The translations under genes were made by a program, and so were the position numbers. Source: a virus. From it: 22,830 bases of DNA. A model generated the notes under the pieces. The model made no database searches and was not told the DNA's origin. It saw only the letters and a list, made by a program, of their open reading frames with translations. The DNA lies in IMG/VR virus record IMGVR_UViG_3300025487_000054, positions 1 through 22,830 of that record. The stretch is one strand, 5' to 3'. Shown in pieces: positions 14,106 through 20,999 of the stretch. Every line of letters begins with the position of its first letter. Position 1 is the stretch's first letter.

Positions 14106-17100
14106 TGCCTACCGATCTCAGCCAGTATTCTGATGCCGATCTTGAAAAAATAGCGTCCGGCAATCAGCCGGCTGCGGCTCCAGATCTTAGCCATTATTCC
14201 GACGCGGATTTGCACGCAATTGCCAATCAGGGCACGCTTTTGGGCAACGTGCTTGGTGGCACACCGACCGAACAAGCTATCCCCAAAGCCATGGGCACGG
14301 CGGCCATTAAAGGCGTTGCGTCCATTCCTAGTATGTGGGGTGGCCAAGGACAAGCCGACATGGTTGATTACCTTATGGCGCGTGCTCATAGCGCCATTTC
14401 AGGCGAACCGACCGAAGACGTCTTAAAAAGGTACAAACAGCGCCAAGACGAATTTAAAGAGAAGGCTGGCCCAATTGGGCGCGCCGCTGAAACAATAGCG
14501 CCTAGGAACGTCATCCCCAGCGGCGAACAACTTGCTGCACCAATTTTGGAACGCACCGGCGAATATAAGCCAGAAAGTCTGTTGGGCCAGATCGGCATGG
14601 CCGGCACTGAAATGGCCGCCAGCGGTTGGGGGCCAGGCATCGGTTCTAAAGTCGGAGCCTTTACCAAGCCAGGCACATTTAATGCTTTAAAAGAAATGGC
14701 CACAGACGCCTTGAAAATGGCTCCGGCTAACTTTGTAGCCGGCAGCACGGGTGAGGCTGTCACACAAGCTACAGGCGATCCTTTGGCCGGTCTTTTGACG
14801 GGCATGGTTGTCCCTCACGTTGGTGGGCAAGTCCTTGATGCTTTGGGCCGTCCTATCAAGAAATTTGCAGAACCAATGTTTGCCTCTAATCGCCCTGATA
14901 TGGCGGACAGTTTGTTTTATCAAATGTTCACCGACCCCAAGGCGGCTTATGAAAATTTAAAAAACCGCAATTATAATCTTTTGACCGGCGCCCCTGCATC
15001 GACGGCCGAATTGGCTATGGATCCTGGCGCATTGCTGGCTCAAAAGAATGCCGAAAACGCCAACAATGACTTTAAAGTTCGTATGGACCAGATCCGTAAC
15101 GAACAGAACCGTGTTCGCGTTGAGTCTTTAAAAAGCATGGCGCCGGAGGGTGCAGACGTTTTGTTGCCAAGCCGCACTTTGGCTGATCAGGCGGACACGA
15201 TCAACAAAGCGCATGACGACATTATCAACAACTTGGTCGATAATGCCGTTGATTTGCACAATGCCATGCCTGCTGGAACAAAGCCCGAAGACACTGGTTC
15301 TGCAATCCGTGAAATGACCAATAAGGCCATGATTGCGGCTCGTCAGGAACGCTCTAACTTGTACAAACAAGTAGATCCCGATCAGAAAATGTCGGTGATC
15401 ACTGAAAATGCAAGAAAGACTGGTGAAAATCTTAAAAACAGCATTGATCCGAATGTCAGCATTCCAAGTTCAAATGCTGCGCCTGTCATCGATATGGTGG
15501 CAAACCTTAACGACGTCACGCCATACCACAAACTGATTGACCTAGACTCGACCATTACAAACCAAATGGCGCAGGCAAAACGTGCTGGTGATTGGACAGG
15601 CCATGGGCAGTTGAGAACCTTAAAAGAAGCTGTTATGGCCGACATTCACAATGCCGTCGATAATCAGCATGCTTGGGAACAAGCCGCTGTTAAAGAAGGC
15701 AAATTGAACCCTGATGATACCATTGAGGCTCGGTTAAAACGGTATGGCGCAGGAACAGTCCAACAGCCAGGAGACGCCAGTACAGCTAGTGCAGCGAGTG
15801 CTGTCGGGACTGGAACCAATGGAGCGACCGGAGTTCCTCAAGAGGGCGTGGCAGAACGCGGTCCAAGCGGGCGACTTCCAAGTGCTGCAGCACCTCAAGG
15901 CGTACCGTCAGTGGAGCCAAAAACAGCCGACTTCACTCAAGACCTGAACAACTACACAATCCATTACCCGCATGGCCAATTGCAGGCTCGGTATGAAGTT
16001 GTTGATCTGCCGTCTTTGGTTACGTCGCATGGCCCAGATCTGAACGTCAATTCAAAGTACCCACAAGAATTGCAGCCGCGTGAACGGTCGATGGCTGGCT
16101 CGCAGCAACAGATCGAAGACATTGCCAATAAATTGAACCCTGAATTGCTTGGGCCTGCAAAGGAAGCCAATTCTGGTGCGCCTATCGTCGGCCCCGACAA
16201 TGTCGTTGAAAGCGGCAACGGCCGCACATTGGCGCTGTCAAAAGCCTATGATGGCCCCAACGGCCAAAAGTACCGCAATTGGCTTGAAAGCAACGGGTTT
16301 GATACAACAGGCATGGAAAAGCCTGTCTTGATTGCGCGGCGCACAAGCGAAATGACGCCGCAAGAGCGTGAATTGTTCACCAGATCAACAGCCTCCCAAA
16401 CTGGACTGGCATTATCTGCGTCTGAAAAAGCACGCGCTGACGCGAAAATGGCGGCAAACATCGACGAGCCGGTAAAATTTGGCAATGTTGGTAATCGACA
16501 AAATGCAGACTTTGTCCGCAAGTTCACTGAATTGTTGCCTGCATCTGAACGTGCAACGATTATGGACCGCAATGGCAATTTGTCTGCAGAAGGCGAACGT
16601 CGCATCGAGGCGGCCATTACGTCGCGGGCTTTTGGTGATTCGCCAATTGTCGAAAAGGCTTTTATGGACCGTGACAACGACATCAAGTCGATCACAAATT
16701 CCATGATTGACGCCGCTGGGCCTTGGCATGAAATGCGTAAGGCAGCCAGTGAAGGCCGCATTCCGACAGACGCTGACATTACCGACAATCTTCTTGAAGC
16801 AATCTCTCTTGTGTCGAAAGCAAAGAGCGAAGATTTGCCACGGGGTTTTTACCTTAACCAAGCAGATTTCTTCAGAAGCCCGTTGCAGGAACGTGTTCGC
16901 GCTATGCTTTCCCCAGATGGGAAAAACATCGGCAGCCAAAAGTTCATTGCCCAAGCATTGAATAATTATGCCGAAGAGGCGTTGAAAAACGTCAAAGAAG
17001 GCAGGTTGTTTGAAGGGGTATCAAGCACGGATGACGTGCTGAAAGCGGCCTTGGACAAGACTGCGCGTGAAAATGGCGTCAATTTAAGGGAAGTGGCACC

Positions 17101-18562
17101 TGGTCAACCGGCTGAAGCCGCTCCAGAAGCGCCCAAGAAATTGACAGAAGGGTCTGTGTTCAACCGCCCAAGTTTCGAGCAAGAGGCGGCCGACAAATTG
17201 GCTCAGGCCAAAAAGGCGCATGCTGAATTTGCCCAAACATATCGCCAAGAGCCGATCAAAGGCACACTGGCCGATTATGGCTATGCCGGTCAGTACAAGA
17301 TTCCGTCAGGCTCTGTGCCTGATCGTGCTTTTCCAGCCGGCTCAAGGGGCTTTGAAGCCACAAATGCTTTTTTAAAGGCCAACAATAATTCGCCAGAAAT
17401 AATCGCCAATTTGCAACAGACGGCGGTTAATAAATTGCGCGACATTATGGGCAGCGATCCTTTCCTGACGCAAAAGAAACTGGACACATGGAAGTCTCGG
17501 TTTGACAGTTCATTGCGTGCGATTGACCAAGCATCGCCTGGCTTCTTGAGCAAATTTGATGATTTGGCGGCTGCGACCGAAAGCCTGAACAGCGCCAAAA
17601 AAGCAAATATGGACCGCATTGATCTGGAAAAGAAAATGGCCGCCAATCAGATTATTGGCGCTCCGACTGCCGAAGAAATGCGTTCGCGTGTTGGATCTCT
17701 TTTGTCATCGACAGATGGCGCCACAAAGATCAAAGAGATTATGTCTCGCCTGGCTGGCAACCAAGACGCCATTGATGGATTACGTCGCGCAGCCACTGAA
17801 CACATGCTGGAACGGTTTAGCAATGCGTCGTTCTCCGGCGACGAGCGGACGTTGTCTGGCGCAAAATTCAACAAGTTTCTGACATCCAATGCAGACGCAT
17901 TAGAGGCAATGTATGGCAAAGAAGGCCTTGCAAATATGCGTCGCATCGGTGCGGATCTTGACCGTACACAGCAAGCTATGGACGCTGTGAAGGCCAGAAC
18001 GGGATCCGACACAGCGCAAAACCTGTTCTCTGAATTTGGCAAAATTATCCAATCTGGCCAGAAAGGTTCTTTGGGCTCTGTGTTTGCCATTGCTGGCATG
18101 GAGGCCTTTGACAAATTGGGTGTTCTGGGTGCTTTGGGCGTTGGCACAACGGCTGCGATTAAAAATGCCGTTGATCGCATGCGTGCCAGTGGCGTGAAAG
18201 ACGTTAATGATTTGGTTCTGCGTGGCTTGGAAGACCCATCCGTCGGCGCGGCCATGCTGCAACGCGCCATTGATAAGAACGGCAAGCCTGACGTCTCTGC
18301 CCTCAATCGCCTGGCATCGACCTTGACCAAAGGATCCCAGTACATGCAGGAAGAGGAACAGCGGCGTCGCGGCCGTGCGTCAGGCGGGCGCATAGAACGG
18401 TCAACGGGCGGCGGTGCTTTTGATCACGAGACAGAGGCCGACAAGCTTGTGCGGGCCGCAGAGCGGGCCAAGAACGACGTCAACAAGACGACAGAGCCGT
18501 TGCTGAATGTTGACGACAATACTATTGCGCGGGCTCTGGACGTGGCGCAGGCGGCAATATAA
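14105..18562 (+). CDS. large ejection-type virion protein with ddrB/ParB-like domain
   Basis: This 1485-residue protein opens with two copies of DLSxYSDADLxxIA (residues 4-17 and 27-40), a start typical of large internal phage proteins. A helical region follows with hydrophobic glycine-rich stretches (about 150-260) and long charged helices (300-500). Residues about 630-780 resemble the ddrB/ParB-like domain: YEVVDLPSLVTSHG, YPQELQPRERS, IEDIANKLNPELLG, APIVGPDNVVESGNGRTLAL (SGNGR at 703-707 is in the place of the ParB nucleotide-binding motif), then RELFTRSTASQTGLALSASE. A second helical region runs to about 1310, with a hydrophobic segment near 1320-1360. The C-terminus (SGGRIERSTGGG, HETEADKLVRAAERAK, PLLNVDDNTIARALDVAQAA) is a recurring end module of ejection proteins. 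The start shares one base with the preceding stop. The region 15744-15930 has foreign composition (separate entry). Confidence 0.75.
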   Translation: MPTDLSQYSDADLEKIASGNQPAAAPDLSHYSDADLHAIANQGTLLGNVLGGTPTEQAIPKAMGTAAIKGVASIPSMWGGQGQADMVDYLMARAHSAISGEPTEDVLKRYKQRQDEFKEKAGPIGRAAETIAPRNVIPSGEQLAAPILERTGEYKPESLLGQIGMAGTEMAASGWGPGIGSKVGAFTKPGTFNALKEMATDALKMAPANFVAGSTGEAVTQATGDPLAGLLTGMVVPHVGGQVLDALGRPIKKFAEPMFASNRPDMADSLFYQMFTDPKAAYENLKNRNYNLLTGAPASTAELAMDPGALLAQKNAENANNDFKVRMDQIRNEQNRVRVESLKSMAPEGADVLLPSRTLADQADTINKAHDDIINNLVDNAVDLHNAMPAGTKPEDTGSAIREMTNKAMIAARQERSNLYKQVDPDQKMSVITENARKTGENLKNSIDPNVSIPSSNAAPVIDMVANLNDVTPYHKLIDLDSTITNQMAQAKRAGDWTGHGQLRTLKEAVMADIHNAVDNQHAWEQAAVKEGKLNPDDTIEARLKRYGAGTVQQPGDASTASAASAVGTGTNGATGVPQEGVAERGPSGRLPSAAAPQGVPSVEPKTADFTQDLNNYTIHYPHGQLQARYEVVDLPSLVTSHGPDLNVNSKYPQELQPRERSMAGSQQQIEDIANKLNPELLGPAKEANSGAPIVGPDNVVESGNGRTLALSKAYDGPNGQKYRNWLESNGFDTTGMEKPVLIARRTSEMTPQERELFTRSTASQTGLALSASEKARADAKMAANIDEPVKFGNVGNRQNADFVRKFTELLPASERATIMDRNGNLSAEGERRIEAAITSRAFGDSPIVEKAFMDRDNDIKSITNSMIDAAGPWHEMRKAASEGRIPTDADITDNLLEAISLVSKAKSEDLPRGFYLNQADFFRSPLQERVRAMLSPDGKNIGSQKFIAQALNNYAEEALKNVKEGRLFEGVSSTDDVLKAALDKTARENGVNLREVAPGQPAEAAPEAPKKLTEGSVFNRPSFEQEAADKLAQAKKAHAEFAQTYRQEPIKGTLADYGYAGQYKIPSGSVPDRAFPAGSRGFEATNAFLKANNNSPEIIANLQQTAVNKLRDIMGSDPFLTQKKLDTWKSRFDSSLRAIDQASPGFLSKFDDLAAATESLNSAKKANMDRIDLEKKMAANQIIGAPTAEEMRSRVGSLLSSTDGATKIKEIMSRLAGNQDAIDGLRRAATEHMLERFSNASFSGDERTLSGAKFNKFLTSNADALEAMYGKEGLANMRRIGADLDRTQQAMDAVKARTGSDTAQNLFSEFGKIIQSGQKGSLGSVFAIAGMEAFDKLGVLGALGVGTTAAIKNAVDRMRASGVKDVNDLVLRGLEDPSVGAAMLQRAIDKNGKPDVSALNRLASTLTKGSQYMQEEEQRRRGRASGGRIERSTGGGAFDHETEADKLVRAAERAKNDVNKTTEPLLNVDDNTIARALDVAQAAI
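15744..15947 (+). other. compositionally foreign segment with a plausible +1-frame coding reading
   Basis: Inside the 1485-residue gene, the main frame here gives a low-complexity linker rich in Ala, Gly, Ser and Pro. The +1 frame, open from ATG 15744 to TGA 15947, gives a natural-looking helical peptide containing LVQRVLSGLEPMERPEFLKR and AWQNAVQAGDFQVLQHLKAY. My count over 15781-15900 is 74 G+C in 120 bases (62%). In the +1 frame 46 of the first 58 codons end in G or C, with many CTG, CAG, GTG and AAG, whereas the surrounding gene favours TTG and CAA. The likeliest reading is a fragment captured from a higher-GC gene and now translated out of its original frame. An overlapping gene is less likely, because no ribosome binding site is evident. 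Confidence 0.5.
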
Positions 18563-18755
18563 CGCGCTCCAAGGTGGGATTGTTCTGCGCGCGGACTTGG
18601 TGGTTTGGCCAAGTCCAGCACTCTCCTGTGTCGTCCTGAAAGCAGACCCATAGCAGGTGCGCTTCTTCTCCATAATCAATCAAAAAGTGGCACAGCGCCT
18701 TTCCCTTCGGTGTGTTGAGGGGAAGGGTGGGAGACAATTGAATGATCGTGGCCAT
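18522..18755 (-). CDS. conserved small phage protein, function unknown
   Basis: This 77-residue protein contains PLNTPKGKALCHFLIDYGEE, then HLLWVCFQDDTGECWTWPN, then VRAQNNPTL. The sequence KGKA-A-FLIDYG--H-L-W-V---D-TGECW-W-N---R-Q-N-T-GR is one I recognise as a widespread small protein of proteobacterial phages and prophages, without known function. It has no catalytic motif that I can point to. The start lies three bases after the stop of the GcrA-like gene, so it is the last gene of the minus-strand operon. Its 3' end overlaps the convergent late gene by 41 bp (18522-18562). It contains an 8-bp inverted repeat (18593-18616). Confidence 0.75.
   Translation of the reverse strand: MATIIQLSPTLPLNTPKGKALCHFLIDYGEEAHLLWVCFQDDTGECWTWPNHQVRAQNNPTLERVILPPAPRPEPAQ
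18593..18616. repeat. perfect 8-bp inverted repeat near the operon convergence
   Basis: GGACTTGG (18593-18600) and CCAAGTCC (18609-18616) form a perfect 8-bp stem with an 8-base loop, 31 bp past the stop of the late operon and inside the converging small gene. There is no T-run on either side, so it is not a classical intrinsic terminator, although it could slow or end transcription from either direction. Part of the symmetry may simply reflect the WTWPNHQV codons. Confidence 0.35.
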
Positions 18756-18758
18756 TTT

Positions 18759-19253
18759 TCACCGATTGAACGCGAAGCCCGACTTGTTCTGGAAATCGGG
18801 TCTGCTGTTCATTACCTTTTCACGCCCCATATAACACAAAATTGCGTGACTTTCACAATAAGATCCGCGTTCGACCTCTTTGCCGCAATAAAATGTCGAT
18901 GCGACCGGCCCGTCTCCGTCGATAATATATCGGCAAGTGCTGTAATTTAACTTTAGGATAAGAATGCCAGGCTCACCTTTGCTGGCCTTTGGCACCGGTT
19001 CAAACGTCATGCGCCGAATGATTTTGGCGCGCGATATTTTCTTAACCTTTGGCCTTTCTGGCGCCTTTGGCACGCGCGGCTTGTCAACCTTTGGTGGCTT
19101 GTCCCTGTATCCTATTTCGCCGGCTGCACGCATGCGGCCCAAAATCCCTGCCACGACATTTCTTGTCACCCCTAATCTCATGGCAATTTCTTTTGTCGTG
19201 TGCTTTTGATCCCACATCTTTAATATTGTGGCTTTTCGCTGCGTCGTGAGCAT
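18759..19253 (-). CDS. GcrA-family cell-cycle regulator homologue
   Basis: This 164-residue protein has the two-part structure of GcrA. The N-terminal helix-turn-helix (KATILKMWDQKHTTKEIAMR, then LGVTRNVVAGILGRMRAAG, residues 7-45) matches the GcrA pattern W--G-S--QIA--LG-VTRNAVIGK-HRL. A Lys/Pro-rich linker spans about 50-80. The C-terminal domain (STCRYIIDGDGPVASTFYCG, then GSYCESHAILCYMG) keeps the GcrA C-R-[WY]-I-x(n)-FCG-x(n)-YC-x-H order, with Cys107, Cys123, Cys133 and His136 spaced like a metal site. In alphaproteobacteria GcrA binds sigma-70 RNA polymerase and favours promoters with methylated GANTC. A phage version may redirect host or phage transcription. ATG 19253 directly follows the preceding stop, with GGAGA as ribosome binding site. 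Confidence 0.85.
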   Translation of the reverse strand: MLTTQRKATILKMWDQKHTTKEIAMRLGVTRNVVAGILGRMRAAGEIGYRDKPPKVDKPRVPKAPERPKVKKISRAKIIRRMTFEPVPKASKGEPGILILKLNYSTCRYIIDGDGPVASTFYCGKEVERGSYCESHAILCYMGREKVMNSRPDFQNKSGFAFNR

Positions 19254-19463
19254 CTATTCGTCTCCATCTTCAATGAATGATAAATCGAATGCTTGTTTTT
19301 CTTCAGAAGTCAATCGCTCCGCAGCTTCCATCTGACGAAGAAGATTGATCATTTTGGCACACCGAGACGTCAACACTTTCAACTGTTTCTTGGCCAACGA
19401 ATGCAGCGCCTGCTCGCTCTGCAATAGAAGGGTCAAGTGTCTTATATGTTTTTCCGGTGACAT
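19254..19463 (-). CDS. possible overlapping helical protein (69 residues)
   Basis: This frame overlaps the last 161 bp of the gene ending at 19303 and ends in TAG immediately before the GcrA-like ATG. The product is charged and helical: MSPEKHIRHLTLLLQSEQAL, then AKMINLLRQMEAAERLTSEE and an acidic end (FIEDGDE). This looks like a real coiled-coil protein, and its end fills a gap of 49 bp that would otherwise be non-coding. The ribosome binding site is weak (GGAA eight bases before ATG 19463), and internal starts at 19352 or at TTG codons are possible. The alternative is that the upstream frame is joined to this one by a frameshift. Confidence 0.4.
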   Translation of the reverse strand: MSPEKHIRHLTLLLQSEQALHSLAKKQLKVLTSRCAKMINLLRQMEAAERLTSEEKQAFDLSFIEDGDE

Positions 19464-19686
19464 TGCTGAAATTCCAAAGCGCCCACTTGGCAATTTGTTT
19501 GTAGTGTCCGGCCTCATTATCTTCTGTCGATGGGCCGTTGGCAATCTTTTCCAAAGCGTGCTTATACTTTTGGTTTTCAAATGCCAAAATCTGCATATCG
19601 ACTTGCGCCCGTTCGTAGTCTGCCTTTGGCGTGATGATCAACCCTTGGTCAATCAAATATTGATATTCTACGCTACCCTTAACCAT
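19303..19686 (-). CDS. small phage protein with central coiled coil, function unknown
   Basis: This 127-residue protein begins MVKGSVEYQYLIDQGLIITP. It has a helical stretch (ADYERAQVDMQILAFENQKY, then KHALEKIANGP) and a motif AGHYKQIAKWAL. It ends in a Ser/Asp-rich tail (SSSSDGSCGAIDF). The pattern of a coiled coil followed by AL-KIA and a second A-WAL helix is common among small, uncharacterised early phage proteins. The frame is open from 19860, but ATG 19686 is chosen because GAGGG lies just ahead of it, overlapping the stop of the upstream gene (19694). The C-terminal third overlaps the frame at 19254-19463, and only one of the two readings may be used there. No function can be assigned. 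Confidence 0.65.
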   Translation of the reverse strand: MVKGSVEYQYLIDQGLIITPKADYERAQVDMQILAFENQKYKHALEKIANGPSTEDNEAGHYKQIAKWALWNFSNVTGKTYKTLDPSIAERAGAAFVGQETVESVDVSVCQNDQSSSSDGSCGAIDF

Positions 19687-19693
19687 TTTACCC

Positions 19694-19948
19694 TCACTGT
19701 ATGGTTGTATTGACTGGCTCTCTGTTGATTTCCAAAAAACGTCCCATGGCAATGATAGCGCCTTCGCGGCCCTCTTTGTCCAAGTCTTTAATGATGGCAA
19801 AGTATGCGATCTGCATGGAAATGATGCCAATGCCAATCTCCTTGCCGTCAACTGCGTCACCTATTTGATTGACCGTTTGCTGTATTTGATCAGAGTGTTT
19901 TTCAATAAAGTCTACAAAGCAGCTATCCAATTTTACGCCGACAATCAT
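19694..19948 (-). CDS. small hypothetical early protein
   Basis: This 84-residue protein starts with MIVGVKLDSCFVDFIEKHSD and contains an amphipathic centre (QIQQTVNQIGDAVDGKEIGI) and a second helix (MQIAYFAIIKDLDKEGREGA). I do not recognise a family. It is probably a soluble mixed alpha/beta protein; the hydrophobic IGIGIISMQIAYFAII stretch is short and contains no clear membrane-span flanks. Its ATG overlaps the stop of the upstream gene in an ATGA arrangement (19945-19948). AAGGATGG just upstream is a strong ribosome binding site, so expression in this operon is well supported even though the role is unknown. Confidence 0.65.
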   Translation of the reverse strand: MIVGVKLDSCFVDFIEKHSDQIQQTVNQIGDAVDGKEIGIGIISMQIAYFAIIKDLDKEGREGAIIAMGRFLEINREPVNTTIQ

Positions 19949-20157
19949 TTTTTGCCATCCTTGAACTGTTTAAAAAAATACAAAACCTTATGCTTATTTT
20001 TCAACAGCACCTCCCAACAATCATCAATGTCAACCGACATGCAACACACAGGTTGTCCATCATTATTCAAATAAACGACTGTCCAAACATCTTCTTCAGG
20101 AATCCAATAGCGCTGTTTGTTAATCCATTCAAATGTTTTTGCATTGTCATGCGTCAT
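19945..20157 (-). CDS. small hypothetical early protein
   Basis: This 70-residue protein contains EWINKQRYWIPEEDVWTVVY, then LNNDGQPVCCMSVDIDDCWE, and a lysine-rich C-terminus (FFKQFKDGKK). Three tryptophans and a beta-hairpin-like VWTVVYLNNDGQPV suggest a small compact beta-alpha domain. No known family is recognised. The start overlaps the upstream gene by 11 bp and the stop overlaps the next gene by 4 bp (ATGA), which strongly supports it as part of the operon. GGA eight bases before the ATG is a weak ribosome binding site, so coupling to the upstream gene is likely. Confidence 0.6.
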   Translation of the reverse strand: MTHDNAKTFEWINKQRYWIPEEDVWTVVYLNNDGQPVCCMSVDIDDCWEVLLKNKHKVLYFFKQFKDGKK

Positions 20158-20482
20158 TGGGCGGTTCCTGTGATGGTAGATCTAACGGCTTCCAATGCGT
20201 CAAGAATGGCAATGCAATGTCTATGCCTTGACCATATTTATTGCCTGAACGAAAGATTGAAGCTGAAGCACAACAGCGCCATGTTTTGTTTGGTAGTTTG
20301 CTATCCTTCATTACAATTGCCACCTCAGCACTTCCTGTTTCAAACACTTTCATGCCGATGAATGGCGTGCCGTCATCCGGCGCGGTATCAATCGGCCTCC
20401 ACCCGTGAGCACATGATATGCTGTCCGCGCCAGCCTTGGCCAACTTTTGCCGCTCCAGTTCAGACAATTCAATCCTTGGCAT
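20147..20482 (-). CDS. DUF551-like phage protein
   Basis: This 111-residue protein contains GWRPIDTAPDDGTPFIGMKV (residues about 27-46) and ends with THWKPLDLPSQEPP. The W-PI-TAP-DG-P-- opening and the THW-PLP-PP closing are the hallmarks of DUF551 and related small phage proteins, whose function is unknown. A 26-residue helical extension (ELSELERQKLAKAGAD) precedes the domain. ATG 20482 is supported by GGAGG six bases upstream. The gene overlaps its upstream neighbour by 14 bp and the next gene by 11 bp. The family often occurs in early regions of phages of Gram-negative bacteria. Confidence 0.75.
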   Translation of the reverse strand: MPRIELSELERQKLAKAGADSISCAHGWRPIDTAPDDGTPFIGMKVFETGSAEVAIVMKDSKLPNKTWRCCASASIFRSGNKYGQGIDIALPFLTHWKPLDLPSQEPPNDA

Positions 20483-20672
20483 CGCGGGCCTCCATCATCT
20501 TGTCAGCAACATAAAATGCAAATGTTGTTGCTTCGGTAACTGTACAAAAATTACCTATCGACCCAGTCATTGCCGCCATCGCAAATTGATCACGCAGTGT
20601 GGGCTGTGCCGCCTTTAATCGGGCAATCTCTGCCTCAAGATCCCCAATCCGCTGTTTGGTTTCACCGCTCAT
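20469..20672 (-). CDS. small coiled-coil phage protein
   Basis: This 67-residue protein opens with a coiled coil (TKQRIGDLEAEIARLKAAQ). A second part, TLRDQFAMAAMTGSIGN, then ATTFAFYVADKMMEARDAK, resembles a small phage and prophage family with RD-FA--AM and A-Y--AD-M---R motifs and unknown role. The frame also contains a GTG at 20675, but the ATG at 20672 shares one base with the upstream TGA (TGATG), the same coupling signal used elsewhere in this genome, so it is the preferred start. The short helical design suggests a protein that works by binding another protein. Confidence 0.7.
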   Translation of the reverse strand: MSGETKQRIGDLEAEIARLKAAQPTLRDQFAMAAMTGSIGNFCTVTEATTFAFYVADKMMEARDAKD

Positions 20673-20920
20673 CACTTGTCCTCCATCATGGCGTCAACTT
20701 CCGCCTGAAGGCGTGCAGCCAATTGGCCCACATTAATCTCTGGGTTCACCACTTGGGTGTATTTCTCAAGCGCCGCACGGTAACGGTCGTGCGCCATCTT
20801 AATCGCAACAAGTGCGTCCGCCTGCTCGTCGCCGTGCATGCAATGCTGCTTTGGCACAAGGCTCAACCAAAAGTCAGCATAATATAAAATCTCGTCAACC
20901 GTTGGAATGTGGTCAGACAT
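20672..20920 (-). CDS. small helical early protein, function unknown
   Basis: This 82-residue protein begins MSDHIPTVDEILYYADFWLS. It continues ALVAIKMAHDRYRAALEKYT and ends with NVGQLAARLQAEVDAMMEDK. It is almost entirely helical and charged. I do not recognise a family with known activity. The reading frame is open to 20956, but ATG 20920 is chosen because GGAGG lies nine bases ahead, inside the tiny membrane-protein gene upstream. It overlaps that gene by 8 bp and the following gene by one base. Confidence 0.65.
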   Translation of the reverse strand: MSDHIPTVDEILYYADFWLSLVPKQHCMHGDEQADALVAIKMAHDRYRAALEKYTQVVNPEINVGQLAARLQAEVDAMMEDK

Positions 20921-20999
20921 AATAATGTTCCTCCAATAGATAAACGGCGAGCGCAAAGCCCGCTGCTATCCCTAAAACAAATGCAAACAATTCGGTCAT
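20913..20999 (-). CDS. 28-residue single-span membrane protein
   Basis: Between the DUF6378-like gene and the next one lies a 28-codon frame: MTELFAFVLGIAAGFALAVY followed by LLEEHYYV. Residues about 4-22 form one hydrophobic helix with small residues suited to packing (G-x-x-x-G, IAAGFALA), then an acidic tail. Its ATG overlaps the upstream TGA as ATGA (20996-20999) and its stop overlaps the next start by 8 bp. Without it there would be a 75-bp gap in an otherwise fully overlapping operon. Its small size means standard gene callers would miss it. Possible roles include modulation of a host membrane protein or superinfection exclusion, but nothing in the sequence proves this. Confidence 0.6.
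   Translation of the reverse strand: MTELFAFVLGIAAGFALAVYLLEEHYYV

Noticed and set aside
17647-18393. 248-codon open frame on the minus strand opposite the large ejection protein
   Set aside because: Low-information Ser/Arg/Ala sequence mirroring conserved sense codons; no start signal and no family resemblance.
18657-19209. Plus-strand frames at 18657-18950 and 18964-19209
   Set aside because: Both lie opposite the GcrA-like and conserved small genes, which have clear motifs and start signals.
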